A stretch of 64,000 bases of DNA from Cellulomonas avistercoris (GCF_014836445.1 NZ_JACSQV010000018.1:1-64000), one strand, 5' to 3'; numbered from the stretch's first letter, positions 7,709-16,539 are shown. The notes: generated by a model not told the origin, from the letters alone. A program made the numbers and translations.

Positions 7709-8830
7709 TCAGCGACGGCTGCGGCGACGAGGTGCTTCCTGGCCGAGGAGCTCGTACATCTGCTCGGCCCGTGCGCCGAACGTCGAGATGGCCGAGTGCA
7801 CGAGGTTCAGCCAACCGTGCGCCACCCAGTCGTCCTCGGCCAGCACCTTCGCGACCGAGTCGAGCGTCCACGGGATGACGACCAGACGGGAGTTCTCGAA
7901 CTTGTCCTGCGCGAGCCCGTGTCTGCGTGCGAGGACGATGTCCGCAGCGGTGATGCCACTTCCCTCGAGGTCGACGTGTCCCAGTAGTCCGAACTGGTAT
8001 CGCCGGAGGTCCCACATCGCCGTGTGGAACCGGACGTTCTCGGTGTCGATGTCGACTCCAAGCTCCTCCGCGACGCCTCGGACGAGACCGAGGTGAGGAT
8101 CGAGCGCGTTCCGCGCGTCTCGATCACGATCCTGCATCCCCTCGTTCACAGAGATGTGCCAACCCGAGCGACCGCTGGAGGCGCGCGACGACCGACGAAC
8201 CAGTATCAGCTGGTCGTCGTCGGTGACCACCGTGGCATTGAGCCCGACGGCGTGCACCATGCCGGGGACCGGGCGATCGAGGTCCAGCCCTGCGGGCGGC
8301 TCCGTGCCGTCGGCATCGAAACGCTCCTGCCAGAGCGCGCTGCACACCTGCGCCGCCGCGAAGTCGGACGGGACCAGGGTCAGCACCAGGTTCGGCCGTT
8401 CCTCCGTCCCGACCCGGCTCATCCGGATGGCCTCGACGCCCAGCGAGTCGCCGTTCCACCCGTCGGCGTCCGGGCCCGCGAGCCGCTCACGCTCCGCCTC
8501 GATCTTCGCCAGCAGCCCTGAGGCGGATGTAGGGAGATGGCGAGGATCGGCCCGGGTCAGTGCCCGCGACAGCTCGCGGGGCCGGTGCTTGACCTGCAGA
8601 TCGTCGTGACGCCACCCGTCGGGGACGAACTCGATGGTGTAGAGGCACTCATCCGCCCGCCGGATCAGATCGCCGTGCGTTCCCAGTCGCTCGAGCCTGC
8701 GCCGCGCGCGACGGCGGAAGCGCTGGCGCACCAGCACACCGAGGGTTCGCCCCGTCGCGGCCTCGACCAGCATGGTGGCGATGACACCCAGGAGGAGTGG
8801 ACCGACGAAACCCGTGACCGCCTCGATCAT
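7709..8830 (-). CDS. Membrane-anchored Nudix-like protein, function unknown
   Basis: A 373-residue protein. The N-terminus carries one membrane segment (residues 5-27, VTGFVGPLLLGVIATMLVEAA), then a basic helix (RQRFRRRARRRLERL) and a region of about 120 residues I do not recognise. From about residue 200 a Nudix-like fold is suggested by 'ATVVTDDDQLILVRRSS' and 'LVRGVAEELGVDI', which matches the REUxEExGU core of the Nudix box except that the first Glu is Gly, with a long insert before it. Hand-counted lines give 63-65% GC against about 72% in the next gene, hinting at horizontal acquisition. Nudix-membrane proteins occur in nucleotide-based conflict systems, but nothing here proves that role. 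It converges with the 7008 gene. Confidence 0.6.
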   Translation of the reverse strand: MIEAVTGFVGPLLLGVIATMLVEAATGRTLGVLVRQRFRRRARRRLERLGTHGDLIRRADECLYTIEFVPDGWRHDDLQVKHRPRELSRALTRADPRHLPTSASGLLAKIEAERERLAGPDADGWNGDSLGVEAIRMSRVGTEERPNLVLTLVPSDFAAAQVCSALWQERFDADGTEPPAGLDLDRPVPGMVHAVGLNATVVTDDDQLILVRRSSRASSGRSGWHISVNEGMQDRDRDARNALDPHLGLVRGVAEELGVDIDTENVRFHTAMWDLRRYQFGLLGHVDLEGSGITAADIVLARRHGLAQDKFENSRLVVIPWTLDSVAKVLAEDDWVAHGWLNLVHSAISTFGARAEQMYELLGQEAPRRRSRR

Positions 8831-9010
8831 GTGCGCATGCTAGGTCGCGGTCGCCGACGGGCGCCGCCGAGGGCGCACCGCGGCTCGTCAGCCGCCGGGG
8901 AATCACCCGGACGCCCCGGTCACCGACCTCGGGCAGCGCGGCTCGCGCTGCCCGAGTGCGCGTCGAGGGCCTGGTTCGACCCTGTCGGCGGTCCGTGGTG
9001 GGGTGGGCGC

Positions 9011-9754
9011 ATGGTCGCGCGCACAGGTCCCTGGAGCACGCTGCCCGTGCGTCGGGTGCAGGCGCGGACGGGTGTGTCGGGGCTCGACACGGAGCGCGGC
9101 GGGGACTGGCACCTGACCGTCCCCGCGGTGCGTCAGGTGCTCGAGCAGGGCTGGGACCTCGGCCCGGTGACCGTGCTGGTGGGGGACAACGGGGCCGGCA
9201 AGTCGACGCTCGTCGAGGGCATCGCCACCGCGTTCGGCATGGCGGCCGAGGGCGGGTCGACCGGGTCGATGCACCGCACCCGCCCCACCGAGTCGGGGTT
9301 CGCGCACGACGTCCAGCTGGTGCGGGGCGCGGGTGCCCCGCGGCGCGGGTTCTTCCTGCGGGCCGAGACGATGCACGGCTTCTACACGTACCTCGACGAG
9401 CACCCCGGCAACGACCCCGTGTTCCACGAGATGTCCCACGGCGAGTCGTTCCTCGAGCTCATCGGCTCGCGGATGATGTACCCCGGCCTGTACGTGCTCG
9501 ACGAGCCCGAGTCCGCGCTGTCGTTCACCGGCAGCCTCGCGCTGCTGCGGCACCTGCACGACCTGGTCCAGCACGACTCGCAGGTGATCCTCTCGACGCA
9601 CTCGCCCCTGCTCGCGGCGCTGCCCGGCGCGACGGTCTACGAGGTCGGCGAGTGGGGGCTGCGCGAGTCCGCGTGGGAGGACCTGGACCTGGTCGTCGGC
9701 TGGCGCGGCTTCCTCGACGCCCCGGAGCGCTACCTGCGCCACGTCCTGGACTGA
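9011..9754 (+). CDS. AAA-family ATPase (RecF/ABC-like, AAA_21 type)
   Basis: A 247-residue ATPase from the ATG at 9011, preceded by GGTGGGGTGGG; the open frame extends upstream without coding character. Walker A is VGDNGAGKSTL (about residues 58-68), the ABC-like signature region is MSHGESFLELI, Walker B is LYVLDEPESALS, and the H-loop is ILSTHSPLLAALPG. This is the short, coiled-coil-free AAA ATPase type that often acts with an unknown partner in DNA or defence functions. It is divergent from the Nudix-membrane gene across 180 bp and may be its partner. It could equally be a lone housekeeping ATPase. Confidence 0.8.
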   Translation: MVARTGPWSTLPVRRVQARTGVSGLDTERGGDWHLTVPAVRQVLEQGWDLGPVTVLVGDNGAGKSTLVEGIATAFGMAAEGGSTGSMHRTRPTESGFAHDVQLVRGAGAPRRGFFLRAETMHGFYTYLDEHPGNDPVFHEMSHGESFLELIGSRMMYPGLYVLDEPESALSFTGSLALLRHLHDLVQHDSQVILSTHSPLLAALPGATVYEVGEWGLRESAWEDLDLVVGWRGFLDAPERYLRHVLD

Positions 9755-9902
9755 GCGCGGCGCGCGGCGGCGCGGAACCGCAGGCCACGCGCCTGCACGT
9801 GACGGGCGCCGCCCGGCCGCGCCGTAGTATCCCTAGCCGACAGGGCGTCCGCCGGCGCCCGGGGGGACCTCGGTGACGGGGCACGAGGGAGGCGCAGCAC
9901 TC

Positions 9903-10946
9903 ATGACCGCGAGGTCCCGTGCCGACCGTGCGACACGCATCGTCGGCGTGCGCGCCGTGGCGGCGCACGCGGGCGTCTCGCTCGGCACGGTGTCGAACGT
10001 CCTCAACAGCCCGGCCCGCGTCTCGGCCGAGACGCGCGAGCGCGTCGAGTCGTCGATGCGGTCCCTGGGGTTCGTGCCGTCGCGGGCGGCCGGCCAGCTG
10101 CGCAGCCGGCGCTCGGAGCTGATCGGCGTCGTGGTGCCCGACGTCGGCAACCCGTTCTGGGCGGGGGTGCTGCGCGGTGTCGAGTCGGTGACCGAGGTGG
10201 CCGGTCTGACGATGCTCGTGGCGTCGACGCACCAGGACCCGGCACGTCAGCGGCGGCTGCTGCGCGACCTCGAGAGCCAGGGGGTCGACGGGCTCGTGGT
10301 CGCGCCGATCGTGGACCGCGCGTCGGACTGGGCGCCGTTCGAGGAGCGCCGGTTCGGCGTCGTGACGCTGGACCGGCGGTCGCCCGGCTCGGGCGGTGCG
10401 TGGGTCAGCCTCGACAACGTGCTCGGCGCGGGCCTGGCGATGGGGCACCTGGCCGACGTCGGGTACCGGCGCATCGCGCTGGTCAACGGCCCGGTGTCCG
10501 TCTCGTGGTGTGCCGAGCGGCGCGAGGGCGCACGCGACGCGCTCGTGCGCCGCGGGCTCGACCCGGCGGACGTCATGCTCGAGGTCGAGGTGACCGACCT
10601 GACGGTCGAGGAGGGCGGGGCTGCGGTCGCGCCGCTGCTCGACGCCGGGTCGATCGACGCCGTGATGTGCGTCAACGACATGCTGGCGCTCGGTGCCCTG
10701 CTCGAGATGCGGGCGCGCGGGCTGCGCGTGCCGGACGACGTCGCGCTCGTGGGGTACGACGACACCGACTTCGCACCGGCGCTGAACCCCCCGCTGACGA
10801 CGGTCCACCAGCCGTCGTTCGAGATGGGGGTCGCGGCGGCGGCGCTGCTGCTCGAGGCCGGCGAGCGTGAGCCGGGCGCCCACGTGGAGTTCCAGCCGCG
10901 GCTGGTCGTCAGGGGCTCGAGCCAGAGCGGTGCAGGCTTCCCGTAA
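9903..10946 (+). CDS. LacI-family transcriptional regulator of the D-lyxose/pentose-type cassette
   Basis: A 347-residue protein from the ATG at 9903, which has a GGGAGG site 8 nt upstream; a GTG at 9873 lies in frame but lacks one. The N-terminal LacI helix-turn-helix is VRAVAAHAGVSLGTVSNVLN with the hinge VPSRAAGQLRSRRS. The periplasmic-binding-protein-like core (residues 60-345) begins ELIGVVVPDVGNPFWAGVL and includes CVNDMLALGAL and GYDDTDFAPALNPPLTTV. It sits just upstream of the sugar-isomerase/ABC operon and very likely binds the twin TGAACCGGTTCA sites there, releasing them when a sugar ligand binds. Confidence 0.88.
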   Translation: MTARSRADRATRIVGVRAVAAHAGVSLGTVSNVLNSPARVSAETRERVESSMRSLGFVPSRAAGQLRSRRSELIGVVVPDVGNPFWAGVLRGVESVTEVAGLTMLVASTHQDPARQRRLLRDLESQGVDGLVVAPIVDRASDWAPFEERRFGVVTLDRRSPGSGGAWVSLDNVLGAGLAMGHLADVGYRRIALVNGPVSVSWCAERREGARDALVRRGLDPADVMLEVEVTDLTVEEGGAAVAPLLDAGSIDAVMCVNDMLALGALLEMRARGLRVPDDVALVGYDDTDFAPALNPPLTTVHQPSFEMGVAAAALLLEAGEREPGAHVEFQPRLVVRGSSQSGAGFP

Positions 10947-10988
10947 CGCCTGAAGGTTGCGCTGACGGCGACGCCGCCGGAGCCGTTG

Positions 10989-11018
10989 TTGACAGTCCCT
11001 GTCGGCCCGGGGACTCTT
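10989..11018 (+). promoter_or_regulatory. Promoter of the sugar cassette
   Basis: A consensus -35 box TTGACA at 10989-10994, rare in this DNA, is followed 18 bp on by a weak -10 candidate at about 11013-11018 that touches the first operator palindrome, so bound repressor would cover the -10. Confidence 0.6.
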
Positions 11019-11044
11019 GAACCGGTTCAGAATGAACCGGTTCA
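11018..11044. promoter_or_regulatory. Twin LacI-type operators
   Basis: Two identical perfect palindromes, TGAACCGGTTCA at 11018-11029 and 11033-11044, lie 15 bp apart start to start. The central CpG in a symmetric 12-mer is typical of LacI-family operators. They lie between the promoter and the isomerase start at 11095. Confidence 0.8.
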
Positions 11045-11094
11045 ATCCGCCGGCCCGGTACGGGCGCGGCGCGTGTCAGACGGAGGACGGCAAC

Positions 11095-11844
11095 GTGGCC
11101 AGGACGTACGTGACCCGACGTGAGTACGACGAGTGGCTGAACGAGGCGGCCAGTCTGGCGCGCGCGCTGCGCTACCCGATCACGCCCGACATGGTGAACG
11201 ACTCCGCGGGCATCGTCTTCGGCGAGGACCAGTACGCCGCCTTCGAGAACGGCCTGTGGTCCCGCGAGGCGTACGAGCTCATGGTGATCTTCGAGTCCCT
11301 CAACGAGCCCGCCGTCGACGGTCTGCCCACCGGCGGCGCGCAGCACGCCGAGTACTCGGGCCTGTGCGACAAGCTCATGATCGTCCACCCCGGCAAGTTC
11401 TGCCCGCCGCACTTCCACCAGCGCAAGACCGAGAGCTACGAGGTCGTGCTGGGGGAGATGGAGGTCTTCTACGACCCCGAGCCCGTGGCCGTCGGCGACG
11501 AGCCCCCGCTCGCGTTCCGCCCCATGCCGGTCGGCGACGCCTGGCCCGAGGGCGTCGCGCTCGCCGCGGGCCGCGAGGACTCCTACGCCCGCCTGACCAG
11601 CTACGTGCGCCTGCGTGCCGGTGACCCCAAGTTCGTCATGCACCGCAAGCACCTGCACGCGTTCCGCTGCCCGGCCGACGCCGACACGCCTCTCGTCGTC
11701 CGCGAGGTCTCGACCTACAGCCACGAGCCCACCGAGCACGCGCACGACAAGCCGGCACCCCTGCCGTCGTGGGCCGGCGTGCACGACAACGCGTTCGTCG
11801 CGCCCGCGGCCAACACCGGCCGGCTCACGACCGCCATCCGCTGA
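11095..11844 (+). CDS. D-lyxose/D-mannose-type ketol-isomerase (cupin family)
   Basis: A 249-residue protein from the GTG at 11095 (GGAGG at 11082). The cupin metal site is visible as CPPHFHQRKTESYEV (two His and a Glu) with the later His in HRKHLHAF. The overall pattern, with FEDQYAAFENGLWSREAYELMVIFESLNE-type N-terminus and SYVRLRAGDPKFVMHRKHLHAF, fits the D-lyxose ketol-isomerase family, which interconverts D-lyxose with D-xylulose and D-mannose with D-fructose using Mn2+. It is the first gene of the transporter operon, so it likely performs the first cytoplasmic step on the imported sugar. No kinase gene is present in the operon. Confidence 0.8.
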   Translation: MARTYVTRREYDEWLNEAASLARALRYPITPDMVNDSAGIVFGEDQYAAFENGLWSREAYELMVIFESLNEPAVDGLPTGGAQHAEYSGLCDKLMIVHPGKFCPPHFHQRKTESYEVVLGEMEVFYDPEPVAVGDEPPLAFRPMPVGDAWPEGVALAAGREDSYARLTSYVRLRAGDPKFVMHRKHLHAFRCPADADTPLVVREVSTYSHEPTEHAHDKPAPLPSWAGVHDNAFVAPAANTGRLTTAIR

Positions 11845-11903
11845 CGGGCGGCCGCCCGGCCGCCCGACCCGTTCCACGCCACACACCTGTCGAAGGAGAC
11901 AAC

Positions 11904-12932
11904 GTGCGACACCTGTCCCGTGCACTGGCCCTCGCCGCCGCGAGCGCCCTGCTGCTGTCCGCCTGCGCGAGCGGCGCCGACGAGCCCACCCCGGGCTCCA
12001 CGAGCGGTGGCCCCGCCGCCGACGTGCAGTTCGAGAAGAAGGACCCGCTGAAGATCGGGTACTCCGTCTACGACCTGCAGAACCCCTACTGGCAGTCGTA
12101 CGCCGCCGGCGTCAAGGCGGGCGGCGAGGCGGCCGGTGTCGAGGTCGTCGTCGTCGACCAGAAGTCCGACCAGCAGCAGCAGGTCTCGGGCAGCCTCGAC
12201 CTCATCAACCAGGGCATCTCCGGGCTCATCGTGACGCCCGTGCAGCCCTCGGCCCTGCCGTCGACGATCGACGCCGCGCACGACGCGAAGATCCCCGTGG
12301 TCATCGCCGACATCGGCACCGCCGGCGACTACGACGCGTACATCCAGTCGAACAACGTCAGCGGTGGCGCCCTCGCCGCCGAGCACGTCATCGAGCAGCT
12401 CGGCGACACCCCCGGCCCGCACAAGGTCGGCGTCATCGAGCTGCACGCCGGCTCGGTCGTCGGTGAGGAGCGCGTCGCCGAGTTCGTCTCGATCCTGGAC
12501 GAGCACGAGAACTTCGACATCGTCTCGAGCCTCGACGGCAACGACACCGTCGACGGCGGCTTCGCGGCGGCGCAGGACATGCTCTCGGCCAACCCCGACC
12601 TGGCGGTCATCTACGCCGCGAACGACGACTCCGCGATCGGCGCCCAGCGCGCCATGGAGACGGCCGGCAAGTCGGTCGAGGACGGCTTCATCCTCATCGG
12701 CTTCGACGGTGCCGACGGCGCCCTCGACCTCATCGAGCAGGGCCTCATGAGCGCCACCGTCGCCCAGGACCCGTACGGCCAGGGCGTCAAGGCGGTCGAG
12801 ACCGTCCTCGCGCTCCTCGAGGGCGAGGAGGACTACGACGACGCGGCCACGAAGACCATCTTCTTCCCGGTCGAGATCGTCTCCGCCGAGAACCTCGCGG
12901 ACTTCCGCGCGTCCCGCGCCTCGCAGGACTGA
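11904..12932 (+). CDS. Sugar ABC transporter substrate-binding lipoprotein (RbsB-like, CUT2)
   Basis: A 342-residue lipoprotein from the GTG at 11904 (GAAGGAG upstream). The signal peptide ends in lipobox LLSAC, with Cys at about residue 22. The type I periplasmic-binding fold starts PLKIGYSVYDLQNPYWQSYAAGVK and includes DQKSDQQQQVSGSLDLINQGISGLIVTP, YAANDDSAIGAQRAME and GFDGADGALDLI. It captures a monosaccharide at the outer membrane face and delivers it to the two permeases downstream. A very strong hairpin lies immediately 3', which may stabilise its transcript. Confidence 0.92.
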   Translation: MRHLSRALALAAASALLLSACASGADEPTPGSTSGGPAADVQFEKKDPLKIGYSVYDLQNPYWQSYAAGVKAGGEAAGVEVVVVDQKSDQQQQVSGSLDLINQGISGLIVTPVQPSALPSTIDAAHDAKIPVVIADIGTAGDYDAYIQSNNVSGGALAAEHVIEQLGDTPGPHKVGVIELHAGSVVGEERVAEFVSILDEHENFDIVSSLDGNDTVDGGFAAAQDMLSANPDLAVIYAANDDSAIGAQRAMETAGKSVEDGFILIGFDGADGALDLIEQGLMSATVAQDPYGQGVKAVETVLALLEGEEDYDDAATKTIFFPVEIVSAENLADFRASRASQD

Positions 12933-12937
12933 CCCGC

Positions 12938-12970
12938 GACGGGGGCGGGCCGGACCGGCCCGCCCCCGTC
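12938..12970 (+). terminator. Intra-operon hairpin after the binding-protein gene
   Basis: GACGGGGGCGGGCCGG (12938-12953) and CCGGCCCGCCCCCGTC (12955-12970) are exact inverted copies, 6 bp after the stop codon and 24 bp before the ATPase start. Such hairpins after binding-protein genes usually partly terminate or protect the upstream transcript. Confidence 0.7.
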
Positions 12971-12993
12971 CCCGTCGATCAAGGAGTCGTCCG

Positions 12994-14511
12994 ATGACGG
13001 CAGTGGTGCAGGTCCTGGACGTGGTCCAGGAGTACCCCGGGGTCCGGGCGCTCAAGGGCGTGTCCCTGGACCTCGCCCCCGGCCAGGTGCTCGGCCTCGT
13101 CGGCGAGAACGGCGCCGGCAAGAGCACCCTCATCCGCATCCTCGGCGGGATCGAGCAGCCGGTCTCCGGCAGGCTCGTCGTGCGCGGCGAGGATCGGACC
13201 TTCCGCGGCTCCGCCGAGTCGCAGGCCGCCGGCATCAGCGTCGTCAGCCAGGAGTTCCGCCTGGTGCCGCAGCTGTCCGTCGCGGACAACGTCTTCCTGG
13301 GCCACGAGTCCACCCGGGCCGGCGTCGTCGACGCCGCGGGGACACGCGCCCGCACCGCCGAGCTGCTCGACCAGCTGGGCCTCGACCTCGACCCCGACCG
13401 CCCCGTGTCCTCGCTGACCGTCGGCGACCGCCAGATGGTCGAGATCGCCCGTGCGCTGTCCCGCGAGTTCGACGTCCTCATCATGGACGAGCCGACCGCC
13501 GCGCTGAACGGCGCCGAGATCCTGCGGCTGCACGCGATCGTGCGTCGCATCGCCGAGCAGGGCAAGGCGGTCGTCTACGTCTCGCACCACCTCGACGAGA
13601 TCTTCGAGATCTGCCACGACGTCGCCGTGCTGCGCGACGGCAGCCTCGTCGCGCACGCCCCGACCGCCGACCTCGACGAGGCGCGGCTGGTCGAGCACAT
13701 GCTCGGCCGCGCACCCCAGACGTACGAGCGCGGCGCGGTCACGGAGCACGCCGGCGAGGAGCGGCTCACGGTCCGCGGCCTGCGCGTGCCGGGTGTCGCC
13801 GAGCCGTTCGACCTGAGCGTGCGCGCCGGTGAGATCGTCGGCCTCGCGGGGCTCGTCGGCTCCGGTCGCGCCGAGCTCACGCGCGCGCTGTTCGGCGACC
13901 TGCCCGCCACGTCGGGCGAGGTCCGGGTCGACGGGCGTGCCGTGCGCCTGCGATCGAGCCGTGAGGCCGTGCGCCACGGCATCTTCATGCTGAGCGAGGA
14001 CCGCAAGGGCGAGGGCATCCTGCCGCACCTCGACGTCACCGAGAACGCGATGGTCTCGCGCGACCGCAGCGGCCTCGGCCTGCTGCGCCGCCTGCTGCCG
14101 GTGCCGGCCGACGAGAGCGCCCAGTTCGAGCGCCTGCGCACCGACATGCGCATCCGCGTGCCGCACGGCCGCCAGCTCATCGGCAACCTGTCGGGCGGCA
14201 ACCAGCAGAAGGTCCTGCTGGGCCGCGCGCTGCTGTCCGGCTGCGCCGTGCTGCTGCTCAACGAGCCGACGCGCGGCGTCGACGTGGGCGCCAAGGTCGA
14301 CATCTACCAGCTCGTCAAGCAGCTCGCGGAGGCCGGCGTCGCCGTCGTGGTCTCCAGCTCCGACGCCCCCGAGCTCGCCGCCATCACCGACCGGTGCGCC
14401 GTGTACTTCGCCGGCCGTCAGGTCGCCGAGCTGCACGGGCGCGACGTCACCGAGGACAACATCGTCAGCGCGTCGGTGGGCCAGACCGTCCAGGAGGGTT
14501 CCGATGTCTGA
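12994..14511 (+). CDS. Sugar ABC transporter ATPase, double domain (RbsA/XylG-like)
   Basis: A 505-residue protein with two ABC domains, the normal layout for CUT2 transporters. The first domain has Walker A GENGAGKSTL, signature VSSLTVGDRQMVEIARAL and Walker B LIMDEPTAAL. The second has LVGSGRAELTRALFG in place of a standard Walker A (degenerate, as is usual in RbsA C-lobes), signature LSGGNQQKVLLGRAL and Walker B LLLNEPTRGVD. It powers monosaccharide import through the two permeases that follow. The start at 12994 has CAAGGAG upstream. Its end overlaps the next start by 8 bp, indicating translational coupling. Confidence 0.93.
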   Translation: MTAVVQVLDVVQEYPGVRALKGVSLDLAPGQVLGLVGENGAGKSTLIRILGGIEQPVSGRLVVRGEDRTFRGSAESQAAGISVVSQEFRLVPQLSVADNVFLGHESTRAGVVDAAGTRARTAELLDQLGLDLDPDRPVSSLTVGDRQMVEIARALSREFDVLIMDEPTAALNGAEILRLHAIVRRIAEQGKAVVYVSHHLDEIFEICHDVAVLRDGSLVAHAPTADLDEARLVEHMLGRAPQTYERGAVTEHAGEERLTVRGLRVPGVAEPFDLSVRAGEIVGLAGLVGSGRAELTRALFGDLPATSGEVRVDGRAVRLRSSREAVRHGIFMLSEDRKGEGILPHLDVTENAMVSRDRSGLGLLRRLLPVPADESAQFERLRTDMRIRVPHGRQLIGNLSGGNQQKVLLGRALLSGCAVLLLNEPTRGVDVGAKVDIYQLVKQLAEAGVAVVVSSSDAPELAAITDRCAVYFAGRQVAELHGRDVTEDNIVSASVGQTVQEGSDV

Positions 14512-15532
14512 CACCACCGCGACGCGGCTCGTCGCCGACGAGCGCGCCCGCTCCGCCGAGCGCGCCCGGCAGGCCGACAGCCGCCGGCGGGTCCTGCAGA
14601 ACGCGGGCGTGCTGATCCCGTTCCTGCTCGTGCTCGTCGCGGGCCTCGCGTTCGTGCCGCACTTCGCGTCCGGCTCCAACGTCACCAACGTGCTCGTCAA
14701 CGCCGCGATCCTCGCGATCGTCGGCTACGGCATGACGCTCGTCATCGCGGTGCGCGGGATCGACCTGTCCGTCGGGTCGTCGCAGGCGCTCGCCGCGTGC
14801 GTCGCCGCCGCGGCCGTCAACGCCGCGGGCCCGCTGGTCGGTGCCGTCGTCGGCGTGGCCGTCGGCGCGGCGCTCGGCCTGGTCAACGGCGTGCTCGTGA
14901 CCCGCCTGCGGGTGCCGGGCTTCGTCGCGACGCTGAGCACCATGAGCGTGTTCCGCGGGCTCGTCCTGCTGTTCACGGGCGGTGCGCCGATCATGATCGC
15001 CTCGACGTCGTTCAAGTCGGCCGCCACGACCTCGGTCCTCGGCGTCCCGGTGCCGTTCCTCGTGGCGCTCGTCCTGGGCGCCGTGGCGTGGTTCGTGCTG
15101 GACCGCATGCGCTTCGGCAAGCACGTCGTCGCGGTCGGTGGCGCCCCGGAGGCGGCCGTCGACACGGGCATCAGCGTCGACCGGGTCCTGCTGCTCGCCT
15201 ACCTCGTCGCGGGTGCCGCAGCCGGTGTCGGCGGCGTCCTGCTCGCCAGCCAGCTCGGCGTCGTCAACGGCTCGGTGGCCTCCGGCCTGGAGCTGCAGGC
15301 CATCGCGATCGTCGTCCTCGGCGGCACCAGCATGGCCGGCGGGCGCCCGCGCATCATCGGGACGTTCATCGCCGCGCTGCTGCTGTCGATGATCAACTCC
15401 GGCCTCAACCTGCTCAACGTCCCGTCGTTCTACCAGTACGTCGCGCTCGGGGGCCTGCTGGTCTTCGCCCTCAGCATCGACGGAGCGCAGCGTGCCGCCG
15501 TGCGCCGCATGCTCGAAGGGAGGCACTCGTGA
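14504..15532 (+). CDS. Sugar ABC transporter permease 1 (RbsC-like)
   Basis: A 342-residue membrane protein of the BPD_transp_2 family. After a charged cytoplasmic N-terminus (residues 1-32) there are about ten hydrophobic segments, with the hallmark GYGMTLVIAVRGIDLSVGSSQALAA early and AIAIVVLGGTSMAGGRPRIIGTFIAALLL near the end. It forms the membrane channel with the following paralogue. It overlaps the ATPase gene upstream and the second permease downstream (GTGA), so all are co-translated. Confidence 0.93.
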   Translation: MSDTTATRLVADERARSAERARQADSRRRVLQNAGVLIPFLLVLVAGLAFVPHFASGSNVTNVLVNAAILAIVGYGMTLVIAVRGIDLSVGSSQALAACVAAAAVNAAGPLVGAVVGVAVGAALGLVNGVLVTRLRVPGFVATLSTMSVFRGLVLLFTGGAPIMIASTSFKSAATTSVLGVPVPFLVALVLGAVAWFVLDRMRFGKHVVAVGGAPEAAVDTGISVDRVLLLAYLVAGAAAGVGGVLLASQLGVVNGSVASGLELQAIAIVVLGGTSMAGGRPRIIGTFIAALLLSMINSGLNLLNVPSFYQYVALGGLLVFALSIDGAQRAAVRRMLEGRHS

Positions 15533-16539
15533 CCACCACCGACACCACGGTCGCCGACAGCACCGCGGTTGCCACGCGCACCGGACCGCTGACGGTCGCC
15601 CGCCGGCTCCTCGCCCGGCACTACCTCGTGGTCGTGCTCGTCGCGCTGTGCGTCGCGGTCGGCCTCGCGCGGCCCTCGTTCTGGGGCACCGGGAACCTGT
15701 CGAACGTGCTGTTCCAGGCGTCGTTCGTCGGGCTCGCGGCGTGCGGCATGACGCTGCTCATCTCCGCCGGCCTGCTCGACCTGTCCGTGGGCGGCGTCAT
15801 CGCGGTGTCGTCGATCGCGGTCGCGACCGTCCTGCCGCACACGACCATCGGCGCGGCCATCGCGCTCGCGCTGCTCATCGGTGCCGGGCTCGGGCTGCTC
15901 AACGGCCTGCTCGTCACCTACGTGCGGATCGCGCCGTTCATCGCGACCCTCGGCACGCTCTACCTCTTCCTCGGGCTGGCGTTCATCTGGACGTCCGGCA
16001 AGGTCGTGCCCATCACATCGAGCAACTACCGCGCCACGACCACCGGCACGCTCGGCTGGGTGCCGGTGCCGTTCCTCGTGCTGGTCGTGCTCGCCTTCGT
16101 GACGTACCTCGTCCTGCAGCGCACGTACTTCGGCCGCACGCTGCGGGCCTTCGGCTCGAACGAGCGCGCCGCGGAGCTCGCGGGTCTGCCCGTCGCGCGC
16201 GTCAAGGTCGGCGTGTTCGTGGTCGCCGGGATCTGCTTCGCGCTCGCCGGGGTGTTCATGGCCGGGCGGCTGTCGTCCGCCGAGGGCAACATGGCCATGG
16301 GCTTCGAGATGAACGTCATCGCCGCCGTCGTGGTCGGCGGCACGGCCCTGCGCGGGGGACGAGCGACCACGTTCGGCACGGTCGTCGGTGCCGTCCTGTT
16401 CGCCGTGCTGGCCAACGCGCTCAACCTGCTCGCCGTCGCGTCGTACTGGCAGTACGTGCTCACCGGCACGGTGCTGGTCGCGGCGGTCGCGCTGGGCGCG
16501 CGCCGCTCGGCCGCCGCCGAGGTGCGGGGCGCGGGATGA
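15529..16539 (+). CDS. Sugar ABC transporter permease 2 (RbsC-like)
   Basis: A 336-residue paralogue of the preceding permease. The GTG at 15529 overlaps its stop codon, with GGGAGG 6 nt upstream. Hydrophobic segments run from about residue 27, with GMTLLISAGLLDLSVGGVIAVSS and VIAAVVVGGTALRGGRATTFGTVVGAVLF as family hallmarks. Two different permease genes imply a heterodimeric channel, as in autoinducer-2 or rhamnose-type CUT2 systems, whereas ribose systems use one permease twice. Confidence 0.92.
   Translation: MTTTDTTVADSTAVATRTGPLTVARRLLARHYLVVVLVALCVAVGLARPSFWGTGNLSNVLFQASFVGLAACGMTLLISAGLLDLSVGGVIAVSSIAVATVLPHTTIGAAIALALLIGAGLGLLNGLLVTYVRIAPFIATLGTLYLFLGLAFIWTSGKVVPITSSNYRATTTGTLGWVPVPFLVLVVLAFVTYLVLQRTYFGRTLRAFGSNERAAELAGLPVARVKVGVFVVAGICFALAGVFMAGRLSSAEGNMAMGFEMNVIAAVVVGGTALRGGRATTFGTVVGAVLFAVLANALNLLAVASYWQYVLTGTVLVAAVALGARRSAAAEVRGAG

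Noticed and set aside
8831-9010. Coding extension upstream of the AAA ATPase (frame open from 8537)
   Set aside because: The upstream part overlaps the Nudix gene antisense and has no coding character; the ATG at 9011 begins the conserved region.
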